Below are positions 17,649-25,893 of a stretch of DNA of 64,000 bases, piece by piece. The notes beneath the pieces were generated by a model. It saw nothing but the letters and a program-made list of their open reading frames with translations, had not been told where the DNA came from and ran no database searches. A program made the position numbers and the translations under genes. This DNA is from Solirubrobacteraceae bacterium (lineage in GTDB: Bacteria; Actinomycetota; Thermoleophilia; Solirubrobacterales; Solirubrobacteraceae): NCBI GenBank assembly GCA_017882455.1, contig JADGPL010000007.1, positions 78,317-142,316 of the forward strand, written 5' to 3'. Numbering within the stretch: the stretch's first letter is position 1; each line of letters starts with the position of its first letter.

Positions 17649-19546
17649 CCGTAGACGACCTGAGGCCGGGTGTAGAAGTCGCGGTCGAAGCTGCCGTGCT
17701 CCGGAGGGCCCACCGCGGAGCGCTTCCAGCCGCCGAAGGGCACGTCGACCTCGGCGTCGGCCGTCGAGCGCTCGAGCTTGAGGATGCCCGCCTGCGCCTG
17801 CTCGAGGAAGCGCCTGACCACGGCGGGCGAGCGGCTGAAGAGCGATGCGACGAGCCCCTGCTCGACGCCGTTGAGCAGCTCGATCGCGTGCTCCCAGCCG
17901 TCCGCGGGCTGCACCACGAGCAGCGGGCCGAAGGTCTCGCGCTGCACGAGCTCGTGGGCGGGGTCCTCGCAGCTGACGATCGTGGGCGGATGCCAGGCCG
18001 CATCGATGCCCGCGACGGTGGAGCGCCCGTGCGGCACGACACACCGCAGGCCCGAGCGGCCGAGCATCTCCACGAGGCGCTCGCGCTGCTCGAAGCCCAG
18101 CATCGGCCCGACGCTCGTCGCCGGATCGAGCGGATCGCCCCACGCGAGCGCGGCGGTCTCACGCGTGAGCAGCTCGAGCAGCGCCTCGTGGCGGGAGCGC
18201 TCGACGACCACTCGACGGTTGGCCGTGCAGCGCTGCCCGGCGAGCACGAAGGCGCCCTGGGCGATCTCCCGAGCGGCGTGCTCGAGGTCCGCCTCGCTCC
18301 ACACCAGCGCGCCGTTGTTGCCCCCGAGCTCGGCCTGCAGCGGGATCCGCCGCGCCGCGCAGATCTCCTGGGCGGCGAAGCCGGCCAGCGAGGAGCCCGT
18401 CAGGGTGACGGCGTCGATGCCCGGCGCCGACATCGCCAGCCGGGACTCCAGGCGATCTCCGCGGACGAGCTCCAGAACGCCCTCCGGCAGGCCGGCCTCG
18501 GCGAGGATCTCGGCCTGGCGCAGCGCGAGCCGATGCGCCGCGGGCGCGGGCTTCCAGAGGACGCAGTTGCCGTATGCGAGCGCCGCGGCGATCTTGCCGA
18601 GCGGGATGTAGATGGGGTTGTTCCAGGGCGTCACCACGGCCACCACGCCGAGCGCGCGCCTGCGCAGCCTGACGCCCGCGGTCAGCTCCTCCTCGCATGT
18701 GGACAGACAGCGGGCGACGATCGCGCGAACCATCTGCGCGGCGCGCCGGACCTCGCTCTCGCCGTAGCGGACGGGCTTGCCGATCTCCCCTGCCATCCCG
18801 CGGGCGAGGCTCTCGGCTTGGAGCTCGAGCAGGCCGGCCGCACGCTCGAGGATGCTCGCCCGCCGCTGCGCGCCCGCATCCCGCCAGCCCCCCGCCGCAG
18901 CGGCGCAGCGCAGCGCGGCGTCCTCGACGCGCGCACGGGCGCGCTCGTCGGTCTCGCCTCCCGCAGCACCCGTGAGGCCGTCGAGTGCCTGCGCCGTGGA
19001 GAGGAAGCGCACGTCACGATCCTGCAGGTAGCGCCACGTCGCGGCCGCGTGCACCGGATCATCGCTCGTCACCGCGTCGTCGATCACCCAGACCTCGCGC
19101 AGCCGCTCGCGCGCGTGCGTGCCGAGCGCGGCCTCGCGCACGCAGGCGTGGAGGTGGACGCCTGCGATCGCCAGGCGCTCGACGCCCAGCTCCTCCAGCG
19201 CGCGGTCGAGATCGCCGCCCGCGAAGGCGTCGAAGCCGCTCTTGTGGACCACCACCTCGCCCGCCAGCGGCTCAAGCCCCGGCGCCGGACGATGGCCCTC
19301 GGTGCCGTCCTCGCAGCGCCACAGGTCGCGGCGCCGCCAGTGGCGCATCCGCCTGTCCTCCTCGCGCGCAACCGTCGTCCAGACGTGGATCACGGGGCGC
19401 GCTTCGCGGCGAAAGCCCTCGAGCAGCGCGCGCGCCCGCGCCACGACGGCTCCCGCAGATGGCTCGAGGCCGCCAAGCTCGAGGTAGTCGCGCTGCAGGT
19501 CGACGAGCAGCAGCGCCGACACCGGCCGATCCCCGAGCCCGCTCAC
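17645..19546 (-). CDS. Fused isochorismatase-like hydrolase and aldehyde dehydrogenase
   Basis: 633 aa, GTG at 19546 overlapping the previous stop (GTGA). Residues 1-~190 are a cysteine hydrolase: Asp16 in LLLVDLQRDY, Lys102 in VVVHKSGFDAF and Cys135 in VHLHACVREA form the expected triad. Residues ~200-633 are an aldehyde dehydrogenase: TPWNNP at 306-311, Lys332 in LWKPA, general base Glu406 in ELGGNN, and catalytic Cys440 in GQRC. Both halves keep their catalytic residues, so this looks like a working bifunctional protein, not decay. The IPMDH-like gene lies directly upstream and the NRPS directly downstream. Inferred role: release of an amide or ester by the hydrolase and oxidation of an aldehyde to the acid used by the NRPS; the actual order and substrate are unknown. 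Confidence 0.9.
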   Translation of the reverse strand: MSGLGDRPVSALLLVDLQRDYLELGGLEPSAGAVVARARALLEGFRREARPVIHVWTTVAREEDRRMRHWRRRDLWRCEDGTEGHRPAPGLEPLAGEVVVHKSGFDAFAGGDLDRALEELGVERLAIAGVHLHACVREAALGTHARERLREVWVIDDAVTSDDPVHAAATWRYLQDRDVRFLSTAQALDGLTGAAGGETDERARARVEDAALRCAAAAGGWRDAGAQRRASILERAAGLLELQAESLARGMAGEIGKPVRYGESEVRRAAQMVRAIVARCLSTCEEELTAGVRLRRRALGVVAVVTPWNNPIYIPLGKIAAALAYGNCVLWKPAPAAHRLALRQAEILAEAGLPEGVLELVRGDRLESRLAMSAPGIDAVTLTGSSLAGFAAQEICAARRIPLQAELGGNNGALVWSEADLEHAAREIAQGAFVLAGQRCTANRRVVVERSRHEALLELLTRETAALAWGDPLDPATSVGPMLGFEQRERLVEMLGRSGLRCVVPHGRSTVAGIDAAWHPPTIVSCEDPAHELVQRETFGPLLVVQPADGWEHAIELLNGVEQGLVASLFSRSPAVVRRFLEQAQAGILKLERSTADAEVDVPFGGWKRSAVGPPEHGSFDRDFYTRPQVVYG

Positions 19547-20685
19547 GTCCGCTCGAGCATGCTGGCGAGCTCCCGCGCGGCGGCCGCCGCGATCGCCTCG
19601 GCCATCGCGGACGTCCCCACACACGGCTCGCCCTCGCGCGCCAGATCTGCGGTCAGCATCCCCTGCTCCCACGCTCGACGCACGCCCAGTTCGCACGCAT
19701 GCGCCTCGCACTCGAGGCCGAGGCTCTCGCGCAGCGCGCTCGCCATCGTGAGGACGTGGCCGACCGGGTTTGCGCCGTCGCGCCCCGCCAGGTCGTGGGC
19801 CGAGCCGTGGTTGGTCTGGTAGACGCCCTCGCCGAGCACCGTGAAGTTGGCCGAGAAGGAGATGCCGCGCGAGCCGAGTAGAACGGCCGCGAGGTCGCTG
19901 AGCACGTCCCCGAACAGGTTCGACGCGGCGATCACGTCGAATGTGGCGGGCCGCTCGATCAGCCTGTAGGCCATCAGGTCCACGTCGACGGCCGCGCAGC
20001 TCACGCCATAGCTTGCGGCGGCGTCCTGCGCGGCCTCGCGCCACAGCTTGCTGAACGCGCTCATGCCGCCCTCCTTGACGACTACGGTCAGCTCTCCGCG
20101 GCGGGCACGCGCGAGCCGCGCCGCCGCGGCCGTGAAGCGGCGCACGTGCGACTCGCGATGGGCGAGCTCGTGGCGGACTTCGCGGTCCTGGCTGCCCAGC
20201 GGGCGCTCCTCGGAGGCCCCCTGGTAGGCGCCGCCGAGGTTCTCGCGCACGACGAGCAGATCCACGTCCGCGATCAGGGCGGGGCGCAGGGGCGATGCGC
20301 TGGCGAGCGCGTTGCGCGCGCGGATCGGGCTGATCTTCAGGAACAGCTCGAGGCGACGGCGAAGCTCATAGACGTAGCGTCCTCCTCCCGGGCCGTTGAG
20401 GACCGCCCCCCCGCGGGCGAGGATCTCAGAGCAGAAGTCGACCGCCCGCTGCGGCGTGGCGCTCCCGAGCGCCCGCTCGGCCTCCATCCCGATCGGCCCT
20501 AGGTACGTCTCAAGGCTGACCGCGTGACCTCCGGCCCCTTCGAGCGCCCGCAGCACGAGCAGCGCGGCCGCCGTCACCTCCGGCCCCACGCCCTCTCCGG
20601 GGATCACGCCGAGCAACGGTACGGGTCGGCGCGGCTCGATCGACGGAGCGAGCAGGCTCTCGCGCCAGCCAGCCGCCTCGCTCAC
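19543..20685 (-). CDS. Isocitrate/isopropylmalate dehydrogenase family enzyme
   Basis: 380 aa, GTG at 20685 overlapping the previous stop. N-terminal GVIPGEGVGPEVTAAALLVL is the family's opening strand-helix. Substrate-side Arg residues occur in YELRRRLELFLKISPIRARN (~106-125), Tyr/Lys in VVRENLGGAYQG and VVKEGGM (Lys204), and Mg-binding aspartates in NLFGDVLSD (256-264). The NAD loop is YQTNHGSAHDLAGRDGANP. Family reaction: NAD(P)-dependent oxidative decarboxylation of a 2-hydroxy acid (isopropylmalate, isocitrate, tartrate and similar). Leucine-pathway partners are absent, and the gene sits between a glycosyltransferase and the isochorismatase-ALDH fusion. A dedicated role in making the NRPS substrate is inferred; leuB is not assigned. 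Confidence 0.88.
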   Translation of the reverse strand: MSEAAGWRESLLAPSIEPRRPVPLLGVIPGEGVGPEVTAAALLVLRALEGAGGHAVSLETYLGPIGMEAERALGSATPQRAVDFCSEILARGGAVLNGPGGGRYVYELRRRLELFLKISPIRARNALASASPLRPALIADVDLLVVRENLGGAYQGASEERPLGSQDREVRHELAHRESHVRRFTAAAARLARARRGELTVVVKEGGMSAFSKLWREAAQDAAASYGVSCAAVDVDLMAYRLIERPATFDVIAASNLFGDVLSDLAAVLLGSRGISFSANFTVLGEGVYQTNHGSAHDLAGRDGANPVGHVLTMASALRESLGLECEAHACELGVRRAWEQGMLTADLAREGEPCVGTSAMAEAIAAAAARELASMLERT

Positions 20686-22697
20686 GCCGCCACCTCTCCC
20701 GCCACGGCCATCCGCGCCGCCCCGGCCACCCGCTCGAAGAAGGCCTCGAGCTCGTCGATCCGCCGCTCCCAGGCGTACTCCTGGGCCGTGGCGATCCCGG
20801 CCTCGCCAAGCCGTCCACGCAGCCCGGGATCGGCGAGCAGGCGCGCGAGGGCCTCGCTGACGGCCGCTGTCTCGGGCGCGGGCATCAGGCAGTTGACCCC
20901 GTCCACGCAGAAGTCGCGGTTGCCGTGCGCGTCGGTGCACACGACCGCCGCGCCGGTCGCCATCGCCTCGAGCGGCGGCAGCGCGAAGCCCTCGTGGGTC
21001 GAGGTCTGCACGAACACGGTCGCCTCTGAGAACAGCGCTCCGACCTGCTCGTCGTCGGGAGACTCCACGTAGCGCATGCCCGCGCCTTCGGCCAGCTCGG
21101 GCTCGATCCCGAACAGGCACAGCTCGGGGCGGGGCTCCTCCAGCGCCCGCCACGCGGCCAGCGTCAGCGGCAGGTTCTTCAGGGGGTTGGAGCGTCCCAG
21201 CGCGAGCACCATGTCCTCGCGCCGGCGCACCTCGGGGCGCGGGCGGAAGGTCTCGAGGTCGATGCCCGGCGGGATCAGCTCGGCGTCGAGCCCGAGCTCG
21301 CGCAGGCGCTCGCGGTTCCACTCGGAGATCGTCATGTAGCGGAACTCGGGACGGTAGGAGTCGAGCACTTCGTGACGGGCGCGCTCGTGGTCGGGGTAGT
21401 AGGAGGTCTCGATGTCCTGGACGAAGTACACGGGGATGCCGCGCGGGATGCTCGCCCGCCACACGTGGACGGCGGTCATCCACCAGGTGGCCACCTTGAT
21501 CGCATCGACCTCGGCGAGCGCGCGCGAGAGCTCGTGGTAGTCGGGGAAGCTCCTCACGGGGATTTCCTCGGCCAGGGGGAACCACCGCGGGCGCTCGCCC
21601 AGCGTGTACAGCGAGACCTCGTGCCCGCGCGCGGCCAGCCGGTTGAGGTGCTCGAAGATGTCGCGGTGCCCGCCCCCGACGCCGGTGTCCTCGGTCACGT
21701 AGACGATGCGCATGCGCCCGTCCTCCCGGCGCACTGTGCGCGCATCGAAGAACTCCGACCAGCGCCCCCAGAAGAGCTCCTGGGAGGAGCGCTCGCGCTC
21801 GCCCAGATCGGTGCCGCGCGTGAGCGACTCGTGGTGGATGAGCTGGGCGGCGGGGAAGTAGATGACGCGCAGGCCGGCCTGCCATGCGCGCAGGCACCAG
21901 TCGACGTCCTCGTAGGCCATCCCGTAGCGCTCGTCCAGCAGGCCCACCCGCTCGATCACCTCACGCCGCACATACATGCAGGCTCCGGTCACCGCCAGCG
22001 CCGGGCTGGTCTGGTCGGCCGGGCCCCAGCCGGCCGGCTTGAAGCGGTAGCGGTGGTCGAACCACTGCGGCTGGTCGCGGTTGCGGACCGTGCCGCCGAA
22101 CTGGATGCGCCCGTCGGGGTACTGCAGCTGGGCGCCCACGATGCCGATGTCCTCGTGGCGGTGGGCCGCGTACTGCAGGCACTCGAGCCAGCTCGGCAGC
22201 GCCTCGGTGTCGGAGTTCAGCACGACCACGTCGCGGTCCTCGGCGGTGGCCAGCAGGCCGCGGTTGACGTTGGCGGCGAAGCCCGCGTTCTGCTCGCCCA
22301 CGATCAGCTCGTCGATGCCCTCGATCCGCCTGAGCGCCGCCACGTGCTCGAGCCCGCTGGCGTCGTCGGCCACGATCACCCTGGCCATGCCCCTGGCCAC
22401 GGTCTTGCGGATGCTGCGCACGAGCGTGCGCACGTGCTCGGCGTCGCGGTAGCTCGGAATCACGATGTCAACGGGGCGAGCGTGCTCGCGATACCACTGC
22501 ACCGCGCGCCTGAGCTCCTGGTCGCGCGCGTGCGTGCGCAGGCGCAGGCGGCGCTGCAGCGGCGTGAAGCGCAGCGGGAAGGTGAGCGCGCGGAACAGGA
22601 TCGTGCGCAGGCCGAAGTACCTGTAGGTCAGGTGGATGCGGCGTCTCAGGTTCGAGAACGCGCCCTGCGGGCGACCCTCGGTCGGGCTCTGGCTCAT
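20682..22697 (-). CDS. Bifunctional GT2-GT4 glycosyltransferase
   Basis: 671 aa, ATG at 22697 overlapping the upstream stop. Domain 1 (~75-330) is GT2: VDIVIPSYRDAEHVRTLVRS, VVVLNSDTEALPSW (metal site NSD), GACMYVRREVIERVGLLDE and EDVDWCLRAWQAG. Domain 2 (~345-660) is GT4: IVYVTEDTGVGGGHRDIFEH, ELIPPGIDLETFRPRP, LALGRSNPLKNLPLTLAAWR and FVQTSTHEGFALPPLEAMAT. Both domains retain their expected motifs. Such fusions make two successive linkages in one polypeptide. The gene is fourth in the coupled seven-gene operon. Sugars unknown. Confidence 0.9.
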   Translation of the reverse strand: MSQSPTEGRPQGAFSNLRRRIHLTYRYFGLRTILFRALTFPLRFTPLQRRLRLRTHARDQELRRAVQWYREHARPVDIVIPSYRDAEHVRTLVRSIRKTVARGMARVIVADDASGLEHVAALRRIEGIDELIVGEQNAGFAANVNRGLLATAEDRDVVVLNSDTEALPSWLECLQYAAHRHEDIGIVGAQLQYPDGRIQFGGTVRNRDQPQWFDHRYRFKPAGWGPADQTSPALAVTGACMYVRREVIERVGLLDERYGMAYEDVDWCLRAWQAGLRVIYFPAAQLIHHESLTRGTDLGERERSSQELFWGRWSEFFDARTVRREDGRMRIVYVTEDTGVGGGHRDIFEHLNRLAARGHEVSLYTLGERPRWFPLAEEIPVRSFPDYHELSRALAEVDAIKVATWWMTAVHVWRASIPRGIPVYFVQDIETSYYPDHERARHEVLDSYRPEFRYMTISEWNRERLRELGLDAELIPPGIDLETFRPRPEVRRREDMVLALGRSNPLKNLPLTLAAWRALEEPRPELCLFGIEPELAEGAGMRYVESPDDEQVGALFSEATVFVQTSTHEGFALPPLEAMATGAAVVCTDAHGNRDFCVDGVNCLMPAPETAAVSEALARLLADPGLRGRLGEAGIATAQEYAWERRIDELEAFFERVAGAARMAVAGEVAA

Positions 22698-23710
22698 CGT
22701 GTGGAGGGTTCCTCGTCGATCGGTGTCGGCTCGCCGTCCAGCTCCAGGGGGGCGTAGCCCGCGCGACCCTCGAGCGAGAGCCTGCGCCGGGCGCCCGCCG
22801 GCAGCCGGTCGGCGCGGGAGCCGAGCAGCGCCCCCGCGGAGCGCAGCACATGATGGCGAGCGACCGCCGCGAGTGCCTGCGCGAGGCGCACGCCGCCGAG
22901 GGCTTCGCCGGCCAGCTGCGCCCGCGCGCCCGCCAGCTCGCCGCGCAGGCGTGCCAGCTGGGCCGCCGAGGAAAGCGACTCGCGCCAGCCGTAGACCTCG
23001 AGCAGCCCGCGCCACTCGTCGAAGCAGCGGCGCAGCTCCTCGCCCGCGGTGTACTCGTGGGAGTGCAGCACCGCGGCCCCCGGCAGGAACGCCTTGGCGT
23101 AGCCGGCGCGGAGCATGTCGAGCGCGAGCACCCTGTCCTCGGCGTAGGCCACCTCCCGGAAGGGCACCCGCCGCCAGGCCTCACGGGCGATGCAGGCGTT
23201 GGCGTCGGTGAAGAAGCCGCGCCGGCCGATGAGCTCGATCGCCGGACATGAGCGCTCGCTCTCTCCCAGCCGCTCCAGCTGCGGTCCACCATCCAAGGAC
23301 AGCGAGGCGAACCACCGCTCCAGTTCCAGGCGCACGGGCATGGAGGCCTCGGGGCGTGGCCGGTAGGGGCCGTAGACGAGCGCCACCTCCTCGCCCAGAT
23401 CGAAGCCGGACAGGAGGCTCGCGAGCCAGTCCGCGGCCGCCGGCTCGGCGTCCTGGGTCAGCAGCGCCACGTGCTCGCCGCTCGCGGCCTCCATCAGGAG
23501 GTTGCGCGTGCCACCGTGGGAGAAGCCCTCGGGCGCGATCTCGAGCACGCGCGCGCCGTGCTCGTGGGCGAGCTCGGGCGATCCGTCGCTGGAGCCCGAG
23601 TCGCACACCAGCAGCTCGTGCTCGACGGTCTGGGCGCGAAGCGCCGCCAGCACGCCCGCGAAGCGCTCGCCGCCGTTTCGCACGGGGATGGCGACGGTGA
23701 CCTCAGGCAT
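22694..23710 (-). CDS. GT2 glycosyltransferase (rhamnosyltransferase-like)
   Basis: 338 aa, ATG at 23710 overlapping the DUF2142 stop by 8 bp. GT-A motifs: VTVAIPVRNGGERFAGVLAA, LLVCDSGSSDGS, then EGFSHGGTRNLLMEAASGEH and LLTQDAEPA in the metal-binding position. FFTDANACIAREAWRRVPFR and YAEDRVLALDMLRAGY follow. The HGGTRN and TQDAEP signature is that of rhamnosyltransferase-like GT2 enzymes, but the donor is not certain. The C-terminal ~90 residues are helical and Ala/Arg/Leu rich. Third gene of the seven-gene operon. Confidence 0.87.
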   Translation of the reverse strand: MPEVTVAIPVRNGGERFAGVLAALRAQTVEHELLVCDSGSSDGSPELAHEHGARVLEIAPEGFSHGGTRNLLMEAASGEHVALLTQDAEPAAADWLASLLSGFDLGEEVALVYGPYRPRPEASMPVRLELERWFASLSLDGGPQLERLGESERSCPAIELIGRRGFFTDANACIAREAWRRVPFREVAYAEDRVLALDMLRAGYAKAFLPGAAVLHSHEYTAGEELRRCFDEWRGLLEVYGWRESLSSAAQLARLRGELAGARAQLAGEALGGVRLAQALAAVARHHVLRSAGALLGSRADRLPAGARRRLSLEGRAGYAPLELDGEPTPIDEEPSTR

Positions 23711-25892
23711 AGAAGAACGTCAGGGTCAGCAGTTGCGAGGCGTAGCTGAGGGCGATCATCGCCACCGCCAGCACGACCCCGGCCGTGAGCATCCAGCGGC
23801 GTCCGAAGGCGTGCAGCGCGCCCACCACGAGGATCGCGACCGGGCCGATCGCGGGGAAGGCGTAGCGACCGAATTCGGCGATCAGGACGCGTGGCGCGGT
23901 GGTGAAGTAGGCGGCCTCGAAGCCCATGATCACGGCCACGGGCATCGCCAGCAGCGCGAGCAGCTCGAGCCGGTGGCGACGCACCCAGCCCCACTCGCGC
24001 CGTGCCGCCCACACCCCGAGCGGGACCGTGAGCACCATCGCGAGGAAGATCAGCACGTAGAGCTTGTGCGGGAAGAACACGTCATACCAGCCGAAGGCAG
24101 CCCAGCCGCGTTCGACGAAGATCACGAAGAAGGGGTCCTTGAACAGCAGGAAGCCGGCGTGCGTGGGCAGTGGGAAGTAGCGCGTCATGAACGGGAGCCG
24201 GGGCAACAGCGCCTGCCACAGATAGGACAGGTAGGAGGGGAGGTGGTGAAGCGCTTCGCTGGCCGCGCTCGCGTTGGAGCTGATCGCGCCGGAGCCGGTG
24301 GCGCTCGCGACCGGTTGAAAGAGGCTGAGCACCTGGCTCGAGAGCAGCGCGACCGCCACCGCGCCCACCGCCGCCCCGATCCACGCGAGCAGGTCGGAGC
24401 GGCTGTGGTGGCGCCACAGGGTCGCTGCGAACACCAGCACGGCCACCGGATAGAGCGAGAGCCCGGTGCCCTTCACGATCGGCAGCGCCACCAGCACCGC
24501 ACCGGTGAGCACCCCCCACGGGATCGTGATCCCGCGGCGGAGCATGCGGATCAGCAGGAGCTCGAGCGCCGCCGCGGCCGCGTTGACGCCGACGTCGTTG
24601 TTGACGATCCCCGAGATGAAGCCGTACATCGGCTCGTAGGCCACGAGCAGCGCCGCGAGCACCGCCAGCCACGGTCTCCCCGGCGCGAGCTCGCGCGCGA
24701 GCAGGTAGGTGAACATCGCCACGAGCGCGCCGATCAGCGCGGAGACGATGCGCATCAGGGTCAGCTGGGAGAACACGGAGCTCCCGCGCGTGAGCAGATA
24801 GGCGGGCGAGAGCGCCAGGTAGTAGAGGGGGCCGTGCGCGGCCGACGTGGTGTAGCCGCCGCCGTCGTCGCGGCGCGGCCGAGTGCTCGCCACCTCGTGG
24901 GAGTACTCGCGCTGCACGGAGGCCAGCCACGGCAGGCGCGTGTCGCCGACCTGATGGTCGGTGAAGAAGCCGGTGTGTTCCAGCGCCAGGTTCTCCGCTC
25001 CCGACCAGCGGGCCAGCGGCGAGCCCGGATCGTGGCTCGGCCCTTCGCCGCGTTCGACCAGCGACTGCACGTAGGCGAAGTGGTCGACCTCGTCGGGACC
25101 CTGGAAGACGGGCGTGATCAGAGCCCAGCAGCAGGCGTTGAGAGCGGCTATCGCGAACAGCCACGCCGCCATTCGCCGGCCGCCTCCAGCGACCGCCAGC
25201 GCGAGGCAGCGCAGGGCCAGCAGCGCGATCGCGGGCAGCACCGCAAACAGCAGCAGCGGGTAGGTCCAGGCGCCGACGATGCCCGCACGGAACAGTGCGG
25301 CGCGCGAGAAGATCGCGCCGGCTCGCTGGAGATAGCTCTTCTGGCTCCCCGCCGGCGGCAGGTACCAGACGGCGATGCGCGCGGCCAACAGCTTGCCGTC
25401 GAGGGTGGGCGGGAGGATCGGGGGCTTGGACAGCGGCGTGCCCCCCCAGTTCACCGGCCCATCTGAGCTCACGCAGGCCTTGGCGCGAGTGGGTGCTTCG
25501 CCGGGACGTATCTCTGGAATCGGAAAATCGGCGTTGCTGGGCTTGTCGGGCGCTCCCTGAAGCGGTGGCAGGCTGAGTCCGATCGTGCGCCCATGCGCGG
25601 TGAGCGTGAACCGCAGGGCCGAGCGCGTCGGCGTGTGGAAGATCGCGCTGAGGCGGATGAAGGCGGTGCCCGCGGGCGGCTGCAGGCCGGGGACGCACAG
25701 TTGCGTCCCGGTCGTCGTCCTCTCTTCGTAGCTGAGCGCCTCGACGCTGTTGGTGCCCGCGTAGTAGAAGCGCGGGCGCACGCAGTAGTAGGCGGTCACA
25801 GCCACCAGCGGGATCGCCGTCAGCGCGGCCGCCCGCCACACACGGCGATCGCCGGCGAACACCGCCGCCATCATCCGGCGGACATGGCCCAC
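23703..25892 (-). CDS. DUF2142-like polytopic membrane protein, possible GT-C transferase
   Basis: 729 aa from a GTG one base after the upstream stop; ATG codons at 25874 and 25871 are alternatives. One membrane segment at residues ~20-40 is followed by a ~150-residue outer domain (NSVEALSYEERTTTGTQLCV), then about ten further membrane segments. The stretch LITPVFQGPDEVDHFAYVQS after the second segment, with an acidic DE pair, is the conserved site of this family and is placed like the GT-C active-site loop. GT-C enzymes use polyprenyl-phosphate sugars outside the membrane. The neighbour at 25894-27072 is of the polyprenyl-phosphate glycosyltransferase type, which fits that role. The function is inferred. 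Confidence 0.8.
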   Translation of the reverse strand: MGHVRRMMAAVFAGDRRVWRAAALTAIPLVAVTAYYCVRPRFYYAGTNSVEALSYEERTTTGTQLCVPGLQPPAGTAFIRLSAIFHTPTRSALRFTLTAHGRTIGLSLPPLQGAPDKPSNADFPIPEIRPGEAPTRAKACVSSDGPVNWGGTPLSKPPILPPTLDGKLLAARIAVWYLPPAGSQKSYLQRAGAIFSRAALFRAGIVGAWTYPLLLFAVLPAIALLALRCLALAVAGGGRRMAAWLFAIAALNACCWALITPVFQGPDEVDHFAYVQSLVERGEGPSHDPGSPLARWSGAENLALEHTGFFTDHQVGDTRLPWLASVQREYSHEVASTRPRRDDGGGYTTSAAHGPLYYLALSPAYLLTRGSSVFSQLTLMRIVSALIGALVAMFTYLLARELAPGRPWLAVLAALLVAYEPMYGFISGIVNNDVGVNAAAAALELLLIRMLRRGITIPWGVLTGAVLVALPIVKGTGLSLYPVAVLVFAATLWRHHSRSDLLAWIGAAVGAVAVALLSSQVLSLFQPVASATGSGAISSNASAASEALHHLPSYLSYLWQALLPRLPFMTRYFPLPTHAGFLLFKDPFFVIFVERGWAAFGWYDVFFPHKLYVLIFLAMVLTVPLGVWAARREWGWVRRHRLELLALLAMPVAVIMGFEAAYFTTAPRVLIAEFGRYAFPAIGPVAILVVGALHAFGRRWMLTAGVVLAVAMIALSYASQLLTLTFFYA

Positions 25893-25893
25893 C

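Noticed and set aside
16143..19822. Long + strand frames opposite the NRPS and fusion genes
   Set aside because: They lack domain motifs and mirror the codon pattern of the minus-strand genes.
19543..20685. Leucine biosynthesis gene leuB
   Set aside because: No leuA, leuC or leuD nearby, and the gene is locked in an operon with NRPS and glycosyltransferase genes.
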